Assembly: GCA_011525875.1 (NCBI GenBank)
Contig: WYBN01000010.1
Span: 124,001-188,000 of the forward strand
Length of the DNA stretch: 64,000 bases
DNA from: Melioribacteraceae bacterium
Lineage (GTDB): Bacteria > Bacteroidota > Ignavibacteria > Ignavibacteriales > Melioribacteraceae
Direction of reading: 5' to 3'
Shown here: piece after piece, positions 46,701 to 54,980 of the stretch
Layout: each line of letters opens with the position of its first letter
Position numbering within the stretch: position 1 is the first letter of the stretch
Notes under the pieces: model-generated
What the model was told of the DNA's origin: nothing
The model's input: the letters and a program-made list of their open reading frames with translations, nothing else
The model's database searches: none
Made by a program: the position numbers and the translations under genes

Positions 46701-47351
46701 CTGGTTGAACTTATCGGCGCGCTTTGCCTGTCTCTGTAGAGAACGCACTGTTTTATCAACCTCGGCGACTATATCGTTTATTCGCACCAGGTCAACCTTT
46801 ACCTCATCGAGTTTCTTTAACGAAAGCCGTCGTCGAAGTTTATATTTATTTACTCCGGCTGCTTCTTCAAACATGCTGCGCCGTTCGTCTGCTTTATTGT
46901 TCAGAATAGTTTCGATCATTTTTAATTCAATAACCGAATACGCATTCGAACCCATGCCGGTATCGAGGAAAAGATTGGTGATGTCTTTAAGCCGGCAGAT
47001 ATTCTTATTTAAAAGATATTCGCTTTCGCCCGATCGGAAAATTCTCCTTGAAATAGTTATCTCCGAATATTCTGTAGGCAATACCCCGTTATCATTTATC
47101 AGAGTTAATGATATTTCAGCCATTCCCATCGGCTTTCGGTTACGGGTGCCGTTAAAGATTACGTTTTCCATTTTATCGCTGCGCAGAGTGCTGGTTTTCT
47201 GTTCGCCTAAAACCCAGCGGATGCCGTCAACAATATTTGTTTTTCCGCAGCCGTTTGGCCCGACTATACCCGTTATGCCCTTGGTAAAATTGATTTGGGT
47301 TTTATTGGCAAAGGACTTGAACCCGAACATTTCCAATTTTGATAGATACAA
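43752..47351 (-). CDS. smc: Chromosome segregation protein SMC
   Basis: Large condensin ATPase of 1199 residues. Walker A is in IVGPNGCGKTNIVDGIRWVLGEQ. Two long coiled coils flank a hinge at about 500-680 (FADVGNTDEKYRFALDAAL to GSLPKLDETFFGR), and the C-terminal head has the signature LLSGGEKTLTATALLFAIY and Walker B FCILDEVDAPLDD. Partner genes scpA and scpB are not in the window. It lies 11 nt downstream of the GH2-like gene. Confidence 0.98.
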   Translation of the reverse strand: MYLSKLEMFGFKSFANKTQINFTKGITGIVGPNGCGKTNIVDGIRWVLGEQKTSTLRSDKMENVIFNGTRNRKPMGMAEISLTLINDNGVLPTEYSEITISRRIFRSGESEYLLNKNICRLKDITNLFLDTGMGSNAYSVIELKMIETILNNKADERRSMFEEAAGVNKYKLRRRLSLKKLDEVKVDLVRINDIVAEVDKTVRSLQRQAKRADKFNQIQSILRDKELNLAEREFSKFTRKLNELQIESDSLDVKKIETDSLIKEIETELVKYRDIIYSIENELTQKRFEINKESEKLHEFQKLISVAAERIRSLNINITRYKDEISELRNQFAETDAFINNNKEKILEFDNSIAVKKEKIEHSRQLLSSKKDMLDQKRAELKLKTEKSNELSKHINSYENSINNQKELLGKNNIEIEKLNGFIQKTTSNIAKTVGYLEDLNLEKEAAQKSLNESDALLARKQLEKQNLERQLNALKQKELDQKNILSGLRNKIELLQTLIANLEGVSNASKSLIANSDWESSDKTLFADVGNTDEKYRFALDAALKNVLNNILIENTDVLLKAVKYLEENELGKASFFLLKQQNGDNKSLIEKLYDFSFNRKIRKVQKETDFIDWAYNLVQAEKKWEPYFTKVLRSTVVTYNLDTAVKLANHYPSFAFVTLNGDLVQNNGIIEAGSLPKLDETFFGRKKLLEELKLNFPSYEKELNNIISEISSTEEKINSIDLKNISDQGRTLINEINNIEKQISQFEFEKNKYSEEIDNAQKKIQMLAIESTNIDKEISVAGAELDNILSDEIATNESAKKCEIETRHIQHDYDSLLDEVNKEKVELERLLGALQNTENENTRHEQAKIKILDTIAKRENEIESSNGELLAAEEEITSNQSKYNEIDELRKALFVQEDEIANRLKSIKEEALKFENELSSHRNERQNCSDKMHDVDLKINELSMRRENVLHHIKDEYDFDLELKEFEDAEIFNLTELAGEVHDYKQKLKELGPINLLAYSEYEEENERLQFLLKQRDDLIESEKDLIKTINEINESAERLFIETFEKIKENFIKIFRTLFDPGDEVDLLLQEGVDPLEAKIEIVAKPKGKRPTSIELLSGGEKTLTATALLFAIYLVKPSPFCILDEVDAPLDDANIDRFTRLLKEFSNDTQFIIITHNKRTMIAAENMYGVTMQEEGISKIAGVQFNDQLDVQNSE

Positions 47352-47362
47352 TTAAATTACTC

Positions 47363-49924
47363 TCAAATAATTTTAAATTGCTTTAATGTGTTAAGAAAGT
47401 AGTAAACAGTTGAATAATTATTTTGAAAATAAAAAGCGAGACTTCCGGCAGCAATGATTATTAATAGAATTGAATAAAAATAAACTCTGATTTTACTTAT
47501 ATCAAAAATCACATACACTCCCTTAATTATCCTTTGAAGTATCCATAAAGCATATAAACCCAGCAACATAAAAATATATAAATTAATTATATCAGCCGCT
47601 AAAACTCTATATAGAATTAGCTTTACGGGAAGAATAACCGCCAGAGGGAGAAAGGACCAGATAACTATAAAGAAGATATTTAACAACGAAACTTTTGTTT
47701 TGATGAATAAGGAACCGAATTTAATGATTAAGCTTACAAACACAAAAGTGAAGATTGTGATAATCCACAGATAGAAAAAGCATTGTACCGGATTCCAAGC
47801 AAGGTAAGAAGCGGCGCTTGCCAGCGTTTGCAAGCCGGATGCGAGAATGAGTCGCTCGAGCAGGATTTTGTCCTTAAAATAATAAAGCAGATTAGTTAAT
47901 AGCAGTGAATGAGCCCCGCTCAACACCAGCATAAGTATAAAAGTATGAAAACCAGAAAGAATTCTATGGTCCCGTATGTCAGCAAAAAAATTATAAGGAC
48001 GCAATAAAGCCCGCATAGAATCTTCGCGAAATTTTTTCTTTGAGTTAATCAATAAACCCATGACGATAGCAAGAGCTAAACCGGTGAAAATTATAAACAA
48101 TGGAAAGTCATCGGCTTTTGTGCCAATAGGTATTGTAACCCTTTCGGAATTGCTCAGTTTCGATTGTATCACATTATATGTGATTGAATTTTTATTCCTC
48201 TCTTCATCCACGATGCCGATTTTATACAAATTATTTGCGCTAAATTTCGAGTAGAATGAAGGATAATCTCCGGAATAGTCTAATATTGAATTAATGAAGA
48301 AGCCGGCAACTTTTTCTTCCTTAAATAGATTTAACATATCCTCAAAATATTTAGCTTGAGCTTCACGGCTGAAGCGAGATAAATATCCGCTGCCCTCCGA
48401 ATTGTAATGTGGGTATGTTACTTCGCTTAAAAAGATATTTTCCCTGCCGAGATTAGAAGCGGATTCCTTTAATATATCTTCAACTTTTTCAACTTCATCC
48501 GAAAAAATTTCGATTCCGTACAAGTCAAGAAATTCAATCTTATTGTGCGGCATCAAACTAAAAGAAGCAAATGATAATTTGTTCGAGTAAATCTTAATTC
48601 TGGAGGATAGATTGGAAATGAATTGTTTCTGAATTTCTGAATCGATGAAACCACCTCCGATTCCAATGGCTGCTACGAGCGAAAACTCTGAATACTGCTC
48701 TAAAAATTTATCAAACAATAATCCGGCTCTGTTCACAAAAACTTCGTTGTTTATTATTTCATCAGGTATTGAATTCAGAGGCATTTCGATGAATGCGAAT
48801 AAACCGAGTTGTTGACAAAGATGCAAAGCATATGGATGAGGTGCTGCTTTGGCGAATCTTACTGTATTAAAGCCGAGTTCTTTAATCAAACCGAGATCCG
48901 ACCTCAAAATGTCAATTTCATTTTTTAGAGGCTGATCATCAGCACTAATAATGTATGTTACACCTTTGAACTCAAAAACTTCTCCGTTCAATTTTATAGC
49001 GCCGTATTCTTTAGTCAAGAACAGTGCGGAGTGATATTGTGTTTTTATATCAACTATTTCTCCGTCCCGAAGAAGTGTGACTTCGGAATAGAGATAATTC
49101 GGATTATCGGGATGCCATAAAAAGTGAACGGGTATCTGATAGTTTAATTTTACCGAGGCACTTTTTTGATCTCCAAAATAAAGCTTAACATTGTTCCCGT
49201 TATAAACGCTTTTCCCGTTTAGATCATAGATATTTACGCGGGTAAAAAACTCTGCTGAAGTTGTATCGGCTTTATCTCTTTCGAATTTTAAATTGTATTC
49301 AAGAGAAGAAAAATCCTTAGAAGAAGAAGAAACATTTAACAATCCAAGTGAAGCGATATGGCTTTTGGGAATTAATTCGAGGTAAACATCACGCAGTATA
49401 CCTCCTAAATTTTTGGGGAATAAAAATCTCTGCTGAACGGGAATTGTACTTCTGGAATCAAGCTCATGGTTAATCTTGACTTTGATAATGTTCGGTTCGG
49501 AAGTCTTTAATAATTCAGCGGAAAGATTAATTTTTATTGGAATATTGCCGGCGTCATTCTTAAATATGATCACGTCGTTGAGCAGAATCTCCGCCGAATA
49601 ATTAATGCCGAGGAAAACAAGATTCAAATTATATTCTGAGATTAAAGCGCTGCTTGATTCAAATTTTTTTTCAAAAAAAAGCGATTTAGTATCCTCAAAA
49701 AAACAAGGCAGGTTCACATCTAACTTTTCCGGCGAGTTTTCTTTTGCATAAACAGTCCATCCCTCACCGAAATTAAGCGTTTTTCTTATTGAATTATTAT
49801 TGAAATAAATCGTATCGGCTGATAGAAGTTTTGAAGGTGGTATTTCTTTCAATCGAATTTGCGAGATATTTAAGACCGGAACAGAAAGGGCTATTAGCAG
49901 CAAAAAATTAAAAATTTTTATCAT
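47363..49924 (-). CDS. GH2-like glycosidase-fold protein fused to C-terminal membrane domain
   Basis: An 853-residue protein. After a signal peptide (1-20) comes a jelly-roll sugar-binding domain (about 50-180, with LNLVFLGINYSAEILLNDVIIF and NLGGILRDVYLELIP), an immunoglobulin-like domain, then a TIM-barrel segment (about 320-590, GAIKLNGEVFEFKGVTY, ELGFNTVRFAKAAPHPYAL) as in GH2 enzymes. At the place where GH2 enzymes carry the acid/base Asn-Glu, the sequence reads AAIGIGGGFID. Residues from about 610 to the end contain seven or so membrane helices. A pseudo-glycosidase or receptor role is inferred. Immediately upstream of smc. Confidence 0.68.
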   Translation of the reverse strand: MIKIFNFLLLIALSVPVLNISQIRLKEIPPSKLLSADTIYFNNNSIRKTLNFGEGWTVYAKENSPEKLDVNLPCFFEDTKSLFFEKKFESSSALISEYNLNLVFLGINYSAEILLNDVIIFKNDAGNIPIKINLSAELLKTSEPNIIKVKINHELDSRSTIPVQQRFLFPKNLGGILRDVYLELIPKSHIASLGLLNVSSSSKDFSSLEYNLKFERDKADTTSAEFFTRVNIYDLNGKSVYNGNNVKLYFGDQKSASVKLNYQIPVHFLWHPDNPNYLYSEVTLLRDGEIVDIKTQYHSALFLTKEYGAIKLNGEVFEFKGVTYIISADDQPLKNEIDILRSDLGLIKELGFNTVRFAKAAPHPYALHLCQQLGLFAFIEMPLNSIPDEIINNEVFVNRAGLLFDKFLEQYSEFSLVAAIGIGGGFIDSEIQKQFISNLSSRIKIYSNKLSFASFSLMPHNKIEFLDLYGIEIFSDEVEKVEDILKESASNLGRENIFLSEVTYPHYNSEGSGYLSRFSREAQAKYFEDMLNLFKEEKVAGFFINSILDYSGDYPSFYSKFSANNLYKIGIVDEERNKNSITYNVIQSKLSNSERVTIPIGTKADDFPLFIIFTGLALAIVMGLLINSKKKFREDSMRALLRPYNFFADIRDHRILSGFHTFILMLVLSGAHSLLLTNLLYYFKDKILLERLILASGLQTLASAASYLAWNPVQCFFYLWIITIFTFVFVSLIIKFGSLFIKTKVSLLNIFFIVIWSFLPLAVILPVKLILYRVLAADIINLYIFMLLGLYALWILQRIIKGVYVIFDISKIRVYFYSILLIIIAAGSLAFYFQNNYSTVYYFLNTLKQFKII

Positions 49925-49954
49925 AATCGCAATTTAATTGGAAAATAAAGAGGC

Positions 49955-49985
49955 TAAATATAATAAAAAACAGAGGGGAAATCAA
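49955..49985 (-). promoter_or_regulatory. Possible promoter of the GH2-like/smc operon
   Basis: The minus strand has TTG (49985-49983), a 20-nt spacer and TATATTTA (49962-49955), one base from the Bacteroidota -7 consensus TAnnTTTG. It lies about 30 nt before the start codon. The rest of the 49925-50100 gap holds only a TTAACTT/AAGTTAA inverted repeat (50001-50007 and 50021-50027) of unknown meaning. Confidence 0.35.
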
Positions 49986-50100
49986 TTAAAGGATTTTGAC
50001 TTAACTTGTTATATTTCAATAAGTTAAATAGCCTAAGTCTGTTTTACGGCAGAATCGAATTTATACCCGGATAGTTGCAGAAAATTTTATCTAAAAACAA

Positions 50101-50134
50101 AATTCTTCATTTTAGACTAAAAAAAAGAAGAATT
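50101..50134 (-). terminator. Hairpin terminator of tpiA
   Basis: Stem AATTCTTC (50101-50108) with GAAGAATT (50127-50134), and an inner TTTTA/TAAAA stem. It begins at the tpiA stop and is followed on the minus strand by TTGTTTTTA. Intrinsic terminator of the mrp-nifU-tpiA operon. Confidence 0.65.
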
Positions 50135-50886
50135 TATGCCGATTTGATAATGTCGAGGAAGGAAGCTGATTTTAAGCAAGCTCCTCCAACTAGAGCTCCA
50201 TCAATATCTTGCCGGCTCAATAATTCCCCTGAATTTTCGGGTTTAACAGATCCGCCGTATTGAATAATTATTTTATCAGCCGTTGCTTTATCGTACAAAT
50301 CTTTAATTAAATCTCGAATAAATTTATGAACTTCCTGAGCTTGATCCGGCGTCGCAGTTCTACCTGTGCCGATAGCCCAGACAGGTTCGTATGCAATAAT
50401 TATTGATTTCAAATCGGATTGTGGGATTTCCTTAAGCCCTATTTGAATTTGACGTTCAACGATTTTTGTGGTCAAATTTTTCTCGCGTTCATCAAGTGAT
50501 TCTCCGACACAGAAAATTGGCTTCAGTCCATGTTCAATTGCTTTCTTCAATTTTTTATTAATAACTTCATCTGTTTCCTTAAAAATTGTTCTCCGCTCGG
50601 AGTGACCAATTATCACATATTGGCAGCCTACACTTTTTAACATTGAAGCAGAAATTTCACCTGTAAACGCTCCGTTTTCTTCAAAGTACATATTCTGTGC
50701 GCCGAGAAATATTCCGGAATTTACAAGCAGAGTTTTGGCTGTTTCCAAAGAAGTAAAAGGCGGACAGACAATTACTTCGATATTATCTATTTTTTCTAAT
50801 CCATTTTTAATCTCTGAAATTAGTGCGACCGATTCTTTCAAATCCAAATTCATTTTCCAATTGCCGGCTATCACTTTTTTCCGCAT
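50134..50886 (-). CDS. tpiA: Triosephosphate isomerase
   Basis: Glycolytic enzyme interconverting DHAP and glyceraldehyde-3-phosphate. Catalytic signatures are all present: AGNWKMN (Lys11), VIIGHSERR (His), and AYEPVWAIGTG (Glu), plus the phosphate-binding loop QYGGSVKPEN. It has 250 residues. Third gene of a minus-strand operon behind mrp and the NifU-like gene. Confidence 0.98.
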   Translation of the reverse strand: MRKKVIAGNWKMNLDLKESVALISEIKNGLEKIDNIEVIVCPPFTSLETAKTLLVNSGIFLGAQNMYFEENGAFTGEISASMLKSVGCQYVIIGHSERRTIFKETDEVINKKLKKAIEHGLKPIFCVGESLDEREKNLTTKIVERQIQIGLKEIPQSDLKSIIIAYEPVWAIGTGRTATPDQAQEVHKFIRDLIKDLYDKATADKIIIQYGGSVKPENSGELLSRQDIDGALVGGACLKSASFLDIIKSA

Positions 50887-50900
50887 TTATTCCTCAATTT

Positions 50901-51143
50901 TTATTGAACAGATTCGACTCTTCTTATACTAGGCACTTCGCGCATTAAAGCCCTTTCGACGCCCGCTCTCAAAGTCATTTGCGACATAGGGCAGTCAACA
51001 CATGCGCCTGTCAAACGAACTTCAACAATTCCTTCTTCAGTAACTCTAACTAATTCAACATCGCCTCCGTCCGCATGAAGATATGGACGAATTGTATCTA
51101 ATGCAGACTGAACCTGGGTTGTTAAATTTTTTTCCATGATCAC
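50901..51143 (-). CDS. NifU-like C-terminal domain protein (Fe-S scaffold)
   Basis: An 80-residue single-domain protein of the NifU C-terminal/Nfu type with HADGGDVELVRVTEEGIVEV and the cluster-binding CVDCPMSQMTL (CxxC). It transiently holds an Fe-S cluster for delivery to apoproteins. It lies 9 nt after mrp, another Fe-S carrier family, so the pair probably works together. Confidence 0.92.
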   Translation of the reverse strand: MIMEKNLTTQVQSALDTIRPYLHADGGDVELVRVTEEGIVEVRLTGACVDCPMSQMTLRAGVERALMREVPSIRRVESVQ

Positions 51144-51152
51144 CCCGATAAT

Positions 51153-52250
51153 TTATTCATCAATCAATATTTCAATTTCAGGCATCTTATTATTTATGTT
51201 CGAGATGCTTATTTGTGATGCCAGTTTTCTGCTTATGTCAAATATTTTTTCTGCTTCAGCCGAATCAGGAATGGAGTAAATAATCGGCTTTCCGTTATCC
51301 CCGCCTTCTCGTATTCGGGGGTCGATGGGAATGCTTCCTAAAAATACCGCATTTAATTCTTTTGCTAAATTTTCACCGCCTCCATTTCCGAATATATCGT
51401 ATCTTTTCCCGGTGTCTGGCGCGATAAAATAGCTCATATTTTCTATTATTCCGAAGACGGGAACGTTAACGCGGTGGAACATTTTCAAGCCTTTCTTTGC
51501 ATCAATTAATGATACCGGCTGGGGAGTTGTAACAATCACAGCTCCGGTTAACGGTATTGTTTGAACAAGGGTTAATTGTATGTCGCCGGTTCCAGGCGGT
51601 AGATCAAAAAACAAATAATCAAGTTCTCCCCAATTGACGTCAGACATGAATTGCTTAATAGCTCCGCTCGCCATCGGCCCGCGCCAAATTACAGGGGAAT
51701 CATCCTCGATAAGAAAACCAATTGACATCAGCTTAATTCCAAAATTCTCAAGCGGAATCATTTTACTCGTAGCCGGGTCTTGATAGATGTTCGGTTTGCT
51801 GTTTATGCCGAGCATCAAAGGAATACTTGGACCGTATATATCTGCGTCAATTAAACCCACTTTTGCTCCTTCTTTGGCAAGCGCGACGGCTAGATTAACT
51901 GCTACGGTGCTCTTACCGACCCCGCCTTTGCCGCTCGCAATAGCAATGGTATTTTTAACGCCCGGAAGAATTGCTTCCTTTCTCTCATCGGAGTGCGACA
52001 CTACCCGAGAGGTCATATTAATTTTTATATTTGCATCGGGATAAACTTTTCTAATTTCGTCATAACAGTCAGATTGAATTTTATCTTTAAGCGGGCAGGC
52101 GGGAGTTGTCAATTCAACGTCAAAGGACAAATTCCTTTCTTCAATTTTGACGTTTTTAATCATATTTAATGATACAAGGTCTTTATGAAGATCGGGGTCG
52201 TTTACATTGCTCAAAATCTCTAAAACTTTCTTTTCCGTAATTTCCGGCAT
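51153..52250 (-). CDS. mrp: Mrp/NBP35-family P-loop ATPase (Fe-S carrier)
   Basis: A 365-residue protein. The N-terminal MIP18 (DUF59) domain (1-85) is followed by a ParA-like ATPase with the deviant Walker A ASGKGGVGKST and DADIYGPSIP. ATG 52250 is chosen because the DUF59 domain begins there (PEITEKKVLEIL), preceded by GAAAGGG. The CxxC usually found near ENMSYF is replaced by ENMSYFIAPDTGKRYD, so the two cluster-binding cysteines are absent. It may still work with the adjacent NifU-like protein. Confidence 0.93.
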   Translation of the reverse strand: MPEITEKKVLEILSNVNDPDLHKDLVSLNMIKNVKIEERNLSFDVELTTPACPLKDKIQSDCYDEIRKVYPDANIKINMTSRVVSHSDERKEAILPGVKNTIAIASGKGGVGKSTVAVNLAVALAKEGAKVGLIDADIYGPSIPLMLGINSKPNIYQDPATSKMIPLENFGIKLMSIGFLIEDDSPVIWRGPMASGAIKQFMSDVNWGELDYLFFDLPPGTGDIQLTLVQTIPLTGAVIVTTPQPVSLIDAKKGLKMFHRVNVPVFGIIENMSYFIAPDTGKRYDIFGNGGGENLAKELNAVFLGSIPIDPRIREGGDNGKPIIYSIPDSAEAEKIFDISRKLASQISISNINNKMPEIEILIDE

Positions 52251-52280
52251 TCTAAACCCTTTCAATATAATTTGATTGTG

Positions 52281-52288
52281 CAAAATTA
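52281..52288 (-). promoter_or_regulatory. Possible -7 box for the mrp operon
   Basis: The minus strand reads TAATTTTG (52288 to 52281), matching TAnnTTTG, 31 nt before the mrp start. No convincing TTG lies at -33, so this is weak. Confidence 0.3.
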
Positions 52289-52417
52289 GTAAATATTTTT
52301 TTGATTCACATATTTCTGTGTATTTGCTATCATGAAACATTAGCGATTTATCCACAGACTGCTATAAATAATTTTACAAACATATATTTTTCAGAAAATT
52401 AATTGCGCTTGATATTT

Positions 52418-52437
52418 AACTTAAGCTTGCTTAAGTT
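52418..52437. promoter_or_regulatory. Perfect 20-bp palindrome, likely DtxR/MntR-type operator
   Basis: AACTTAAGCTTGCTTAAGTT is a perfect inverted repeat with 9-bp arms and a 2-bp centre. It resembles the AAnTTAnGnnnnCnTAAnTT layout of MntR/DtxR-family sites and ends 4 bases before the ATG of the dtxR-type gene. Autoregulation of the iron operon by that protein is the natural reading. Confidence 0.72.
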
Positions 52438-52441
52438 TTCA

Positions 52442-53125
52442 ATGGAAATTATGAATACAATATCAAAAGAAAACTACCTTAAAACGATCTACCAGATAAA
52501 GAAACCAAAATCAAAAAAGGTTTCAACTGCCCATTTAGCCAAACGTCTGGAAGTTTCTAATGCCGCAACATCAGATATGGCGAAGAAACTTTTTGATTTA
52601 GGTTTAGTGAAATACCAGCCCTATAGAGGCGTTGAATTGACTGCAAAGGGTGAGAAGCTTGCCCTAAATGTTATTAGAAGGCACAGACTCTGGGAATTGT
52701 TTCTAATAAAAACTTTAAACTTATCATGGTCGGAAGTTCATACTGAAGCAGAAAGACTGGAACATCAAGCCTCTGACTTTTTGATTGACCGTATAGATGA
52801 GTATTTAGATTATCCCGACTTCGATCCTCACGGCGATCCCATCCCTAATAAAAACGGGGAATTGCCGGTTCAGCCCGACTCTGTAAAATTAACTGCCGCC
52901 GAGGTGGGGAAATTTTATTTTATTCATAGGGTAAAGAATGATGATATTAAGCTGCTGGATTATTTAACAGAGCTCGGATTGAAATTAAATATGCAGCTCC
53001 AAGTGCTAAGCAGATTAGAATTTGATAATTCCGTTCGAGTTAAAATTAATAATAAGGAACACAGTTTCAGTGAAAAGATAGCCGAAAAATTATCGTTAGT
53101 CTCAGCAGACGGAGAGAAGCGATGA
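52442..53125 (+). CDS. DtxR-family metal-dependent transcriptional regulator
   Basis: Represses metal-uptake genes when bound to Fe2+ or Mn2+. An N-terminal winged HTH (KENYLKTIYQIKK, STAHLAKRLEVSNAATSDMAKKL) is followed by the dimerisation/metal domain with RRHRLWELF, VHTEAERLEH, which matches DtxR His79, Glu83, His98, Glu105, His106; the DtxR Cys102 position is Glu, as in MntR. A C-terminal SH3-like domain ends the protein. ATG 52442 is chosen over a TTG at 52403 because the palindromic operator lies between them. It overlaps the next gene by 4 nt. Confidence 0.9.
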   Translation: MEIMNTISKENYLKTIYQIKKPKSKKVSTAHLAKRLEVSNAATSDMAKKLFDLGLVKYQPYRGVELTAKGEKLALNVIRRHRLWELFLIKTLNLSWSEVHTEAERLEHQASDFLIDRIDEYLDYPDFDPHGDPIPNKNGELPVQPDSVKLTAAEVGKFYFIHRVKNDDIKLLDYLTELGLKLNMQLQVLSRLEFDNSVRVKINNKEHSFSEKIAEKLSLVSADGEKR

Positions 53126-54138
53126 ATTTATTTTTATCAACTTTAATATTATTTATTTCCACAATCTTGCTTGTGTTTTTTCTCAAGAAGAATAAAATCT
53201 TAATTCAGTGGAAAAACCGAAAAAATGATAAGCGAAGAATTAAAATTGAAGATGCATTGAAGTACCTCTATAATTGTGAGTATAACAAGCTGACCTGCAG
53301 TTTGAATTCGATAGCGGGAAGCCTTTCCATAACTTCGAACGAAGCTGCTAACCTTATAAAGATACTTGAGGAAATGGGTATGATAGCAACGGCAGGCGAA
53401 TCGTTTATATTGACTGCCGAAGGGAAAAGATATGCTCTCCGCGTAATCAGGACACACCGCTTGTGGGAAAAATACTTAGCAGACGAAACAAGTATAAGTG
53501 AAACCGACTGGCACTCATTGGCTGAAATAAAGGAGCACAAAATTACTTCTGAAGAGGCAGAAAATTTATCGGCACAAATCGGTAATCCGCTTTTCGATCC
53601 GCACGGCGACCCCATTCCAACTGCAGAAGGTATAATACCTCGCCGCAAAGGAATACCTTTGACCCAGCTCGAAAAGGGAGACTTCGGAAAAATTGTTCAC
53701 CTTGAAGACGAGCCGTCAGCAATATATCAGCAGCTTGTTGCAGAAGGTTTATATATCGGTCAGCAGGTAAAACTTATTGATAAAAATAACGAAAGACTAC
53801 ACTTCGAAGCTAACAACGAATCGTGTTTTCTCGCTCCTTCTTTTGCAAAGAATGTAACTGTTGAGATGTTGCCGGATTTAAGCCTGGTTAAAAAATCTTT
53901 CAAGAGACTCAGCGATTTGAAATTAGGAGAGAAGGGAGTTGTCGTTGGTATCTCCAAAGCATGTAGAGGCAAACAACGAAGGAGGTTATTAGATCTTGGT
54001 TTAGTGCCGGGTTCTGTAGTTAAGGCGGAGATCAAAAGTGTTGGTGGAGATCCAACAGGATTTAATATCAGAGGCGCTCTAATTGCAATTAGAAAAAAAC
54101 AGTCTGATCAAATATTTATAAAAAACGAAAGCGAATAA
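53122..54138 (+). CDS. Membrane-anchored DtxR-like protein fused to FeoA domain
   Basis: A 338-residue protein with an unusual layout. Residues ~2-20 form a membrane helix ([19 protein letters not shown]). A basic linker leads to a DtxR-like winged HTH and metal domain with [20 protein letters not shown], keeping the His/Glu ligands. Then come an SH3-like domain (~180-250) and a C-terminal FeoA domain ([34 protein letters not shown]). It sits between the soluble DtxR and feoB, so it probably tunes FeoB directly from the membrane rather than binding DNA. That is inference. Confidence 0.82.
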   Translation: MNLFLSTLILFISTILLVFFLKKNKILIQWKNRKNDKRRIKIEDALKYLYNCEYNKLTCSLNSIAGSLSITSNEAANLIKILEEMGMIATAGESFILTAEGKRYALRVIRTHRLWEKYLADETSISETDWHSLAEIKEHKITSEEAENLSAQIGNPLFDPHGDPIPTAEGIIPRRKGIPLTQLEKGDFGKIVHLEDEPSAIYQQLVAEGLYIGQQVKLIDKNNERLHFEANNESCFLAPSFAKNVTVEMLPDLSLVKKSFKRLSDLKLGEKGVVVGISKACRGKQRRRLLDLGLVPGSVVKAEIKSVGGDPTGFNIRGALIAIRKKQSDQIFIKNESE

Positions 54139-54143
54139 CCGCG

Positions 54144-54980
54144 ATGAATTTAAATCGACTTACTCATGCGGGAAATCAGTGCGAGAATTGCCCGGCTCAT
54201 AATATTCCAAATCTAAAAAAGCTTGGCATTAACATGGATAAAGTAGATCAGGTGATAGCATTGGCAGGAAACCCAAATACCGGTAAAAGCACCGTATTCA
54301 ACAATCTGACGGGGCTAAAACAGCATACAGGAAATTGGCCGGGAAAAACAGTTACCCGCGCAGAGGGAACTTTTGAATATAATACTAAACGCTTCAAGAT
54401 CGTTGATCTTCCGGGCACCTATTCGCTTCTTTCAACGAGTACTGACGAAGAGATAGCAAGAGACTTTATTTTATTCGGGCAGCCAGATGTTACTGTAATA
54501 GTTGCTGATTCCACACGCCTTGAAAGAAATTTGAATTTGACACTTCAGGTTCTTGAAATAACCGACAGAGCAATTTTATGTCTTAACTTAATGGATGAAG
54601 CCGCACGTCATAGGATAAGTATTGATACAAAACAGTTATCGAAAGAACTCGGCATTCCTGTCATAGAAGCAGAAGCCAGGCAGAAAAAAGGAATGAATGA
54701 ATTACTTCAAAGCATAGATGAAATAATTTCGGGAAGATATAAATGTAAACCCTTTAGAATGAATAAACTAAGTCCGCAGATTGAACATTCATTAAAACAG
54801 CTTGAAGTATTAATTAAAAAAGAATTTCCGAACATGCCTAATTCCAGATGGGTGGCTTTGCGGCTTCTCGAAGGCGATCAAAAAATAATCGACTCGATTA
54901 GGTCGGGAGAGATTGGTCTGATTCATTCTTATAATCAAAATGATCTTTCAAATAATATCTATGAAAAAAACACGGTATGA
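54144..54980 (+). CDS. feoB: FeoB N-terminal G domain, encoded as separate gene
   Basis: The GTPase half of the ferrous iron transporter. G1 is GNPNTGKS (42-49), G2 the THTG-like [11 protein letters not shown] region, G3 VDLPGTYSL, and G4 NLMD. A short N-terminal extension carries a CENC pair that may bind metal. The protein stops after 278 residues, at the linker before the first membrane helix, and the membrane half is encoded by the next gene with a 4-nt ATGA overlap. The junction contains an A-AAA-AAC heptamer. Confidence 0.9.
   Translation: MNLNRLTHAGNQCENCPAHNIPNLKKLGINMDKVDQVIALAGNPNTGKSTVFNNLTGLKQHTGNWPGKTVTRAEGTFEYNTKRFKIVDLPGTYSLLSTSTDEEIARDFILFGQPDVTVIVADSTRLERNLNLTLQVLEITDRAILCLNLMDEAARHRISIDTKQLSKELGIPVIEAEARQKKGMNELLQSIDEIISGRYKCKPFRMNKLSPQIEHSLKQLEVLIKKEFPNMPNSRWVALRLLEGDQKIIDSIRSGEIGLIHSYNQNDLSNNIYEKNTV
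54965..54971 (+). promoter_or_regulatory. Candidate -1 frameshift slippery heptamer in feoB
   Basis: A_AAA_AAC in the zero frame of the G-domain gene (codons GAA AAA AAC at 54963-54971). A -1 slip would read CAC GGT ATG and enter the permease frame with no stop, fusing the two halves. No strong stimulatory hairpin or upstream Shine-Dalgarno sequence is visible. A real frameshift, a natural split or a homopolymer error are all possible. Confidence 0.45.

Noticed and set aside
46705..47355. 216-codon open frame on the plus strand opposite smc
   Set aside because: It lies entirely antisense to the conserved SMC head domain and its translation shows no family motifs. It is a shadow of the real gene.
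52348..52356. Perfect DnaA box TTATCCACA, possible replication origin
   Set aside because: Only one box is seen, with no cluster, no AT-rich unwinding repeats and no dnaA or dnaN nearby. A single match is expected about every 130 kb by chance on both strands.
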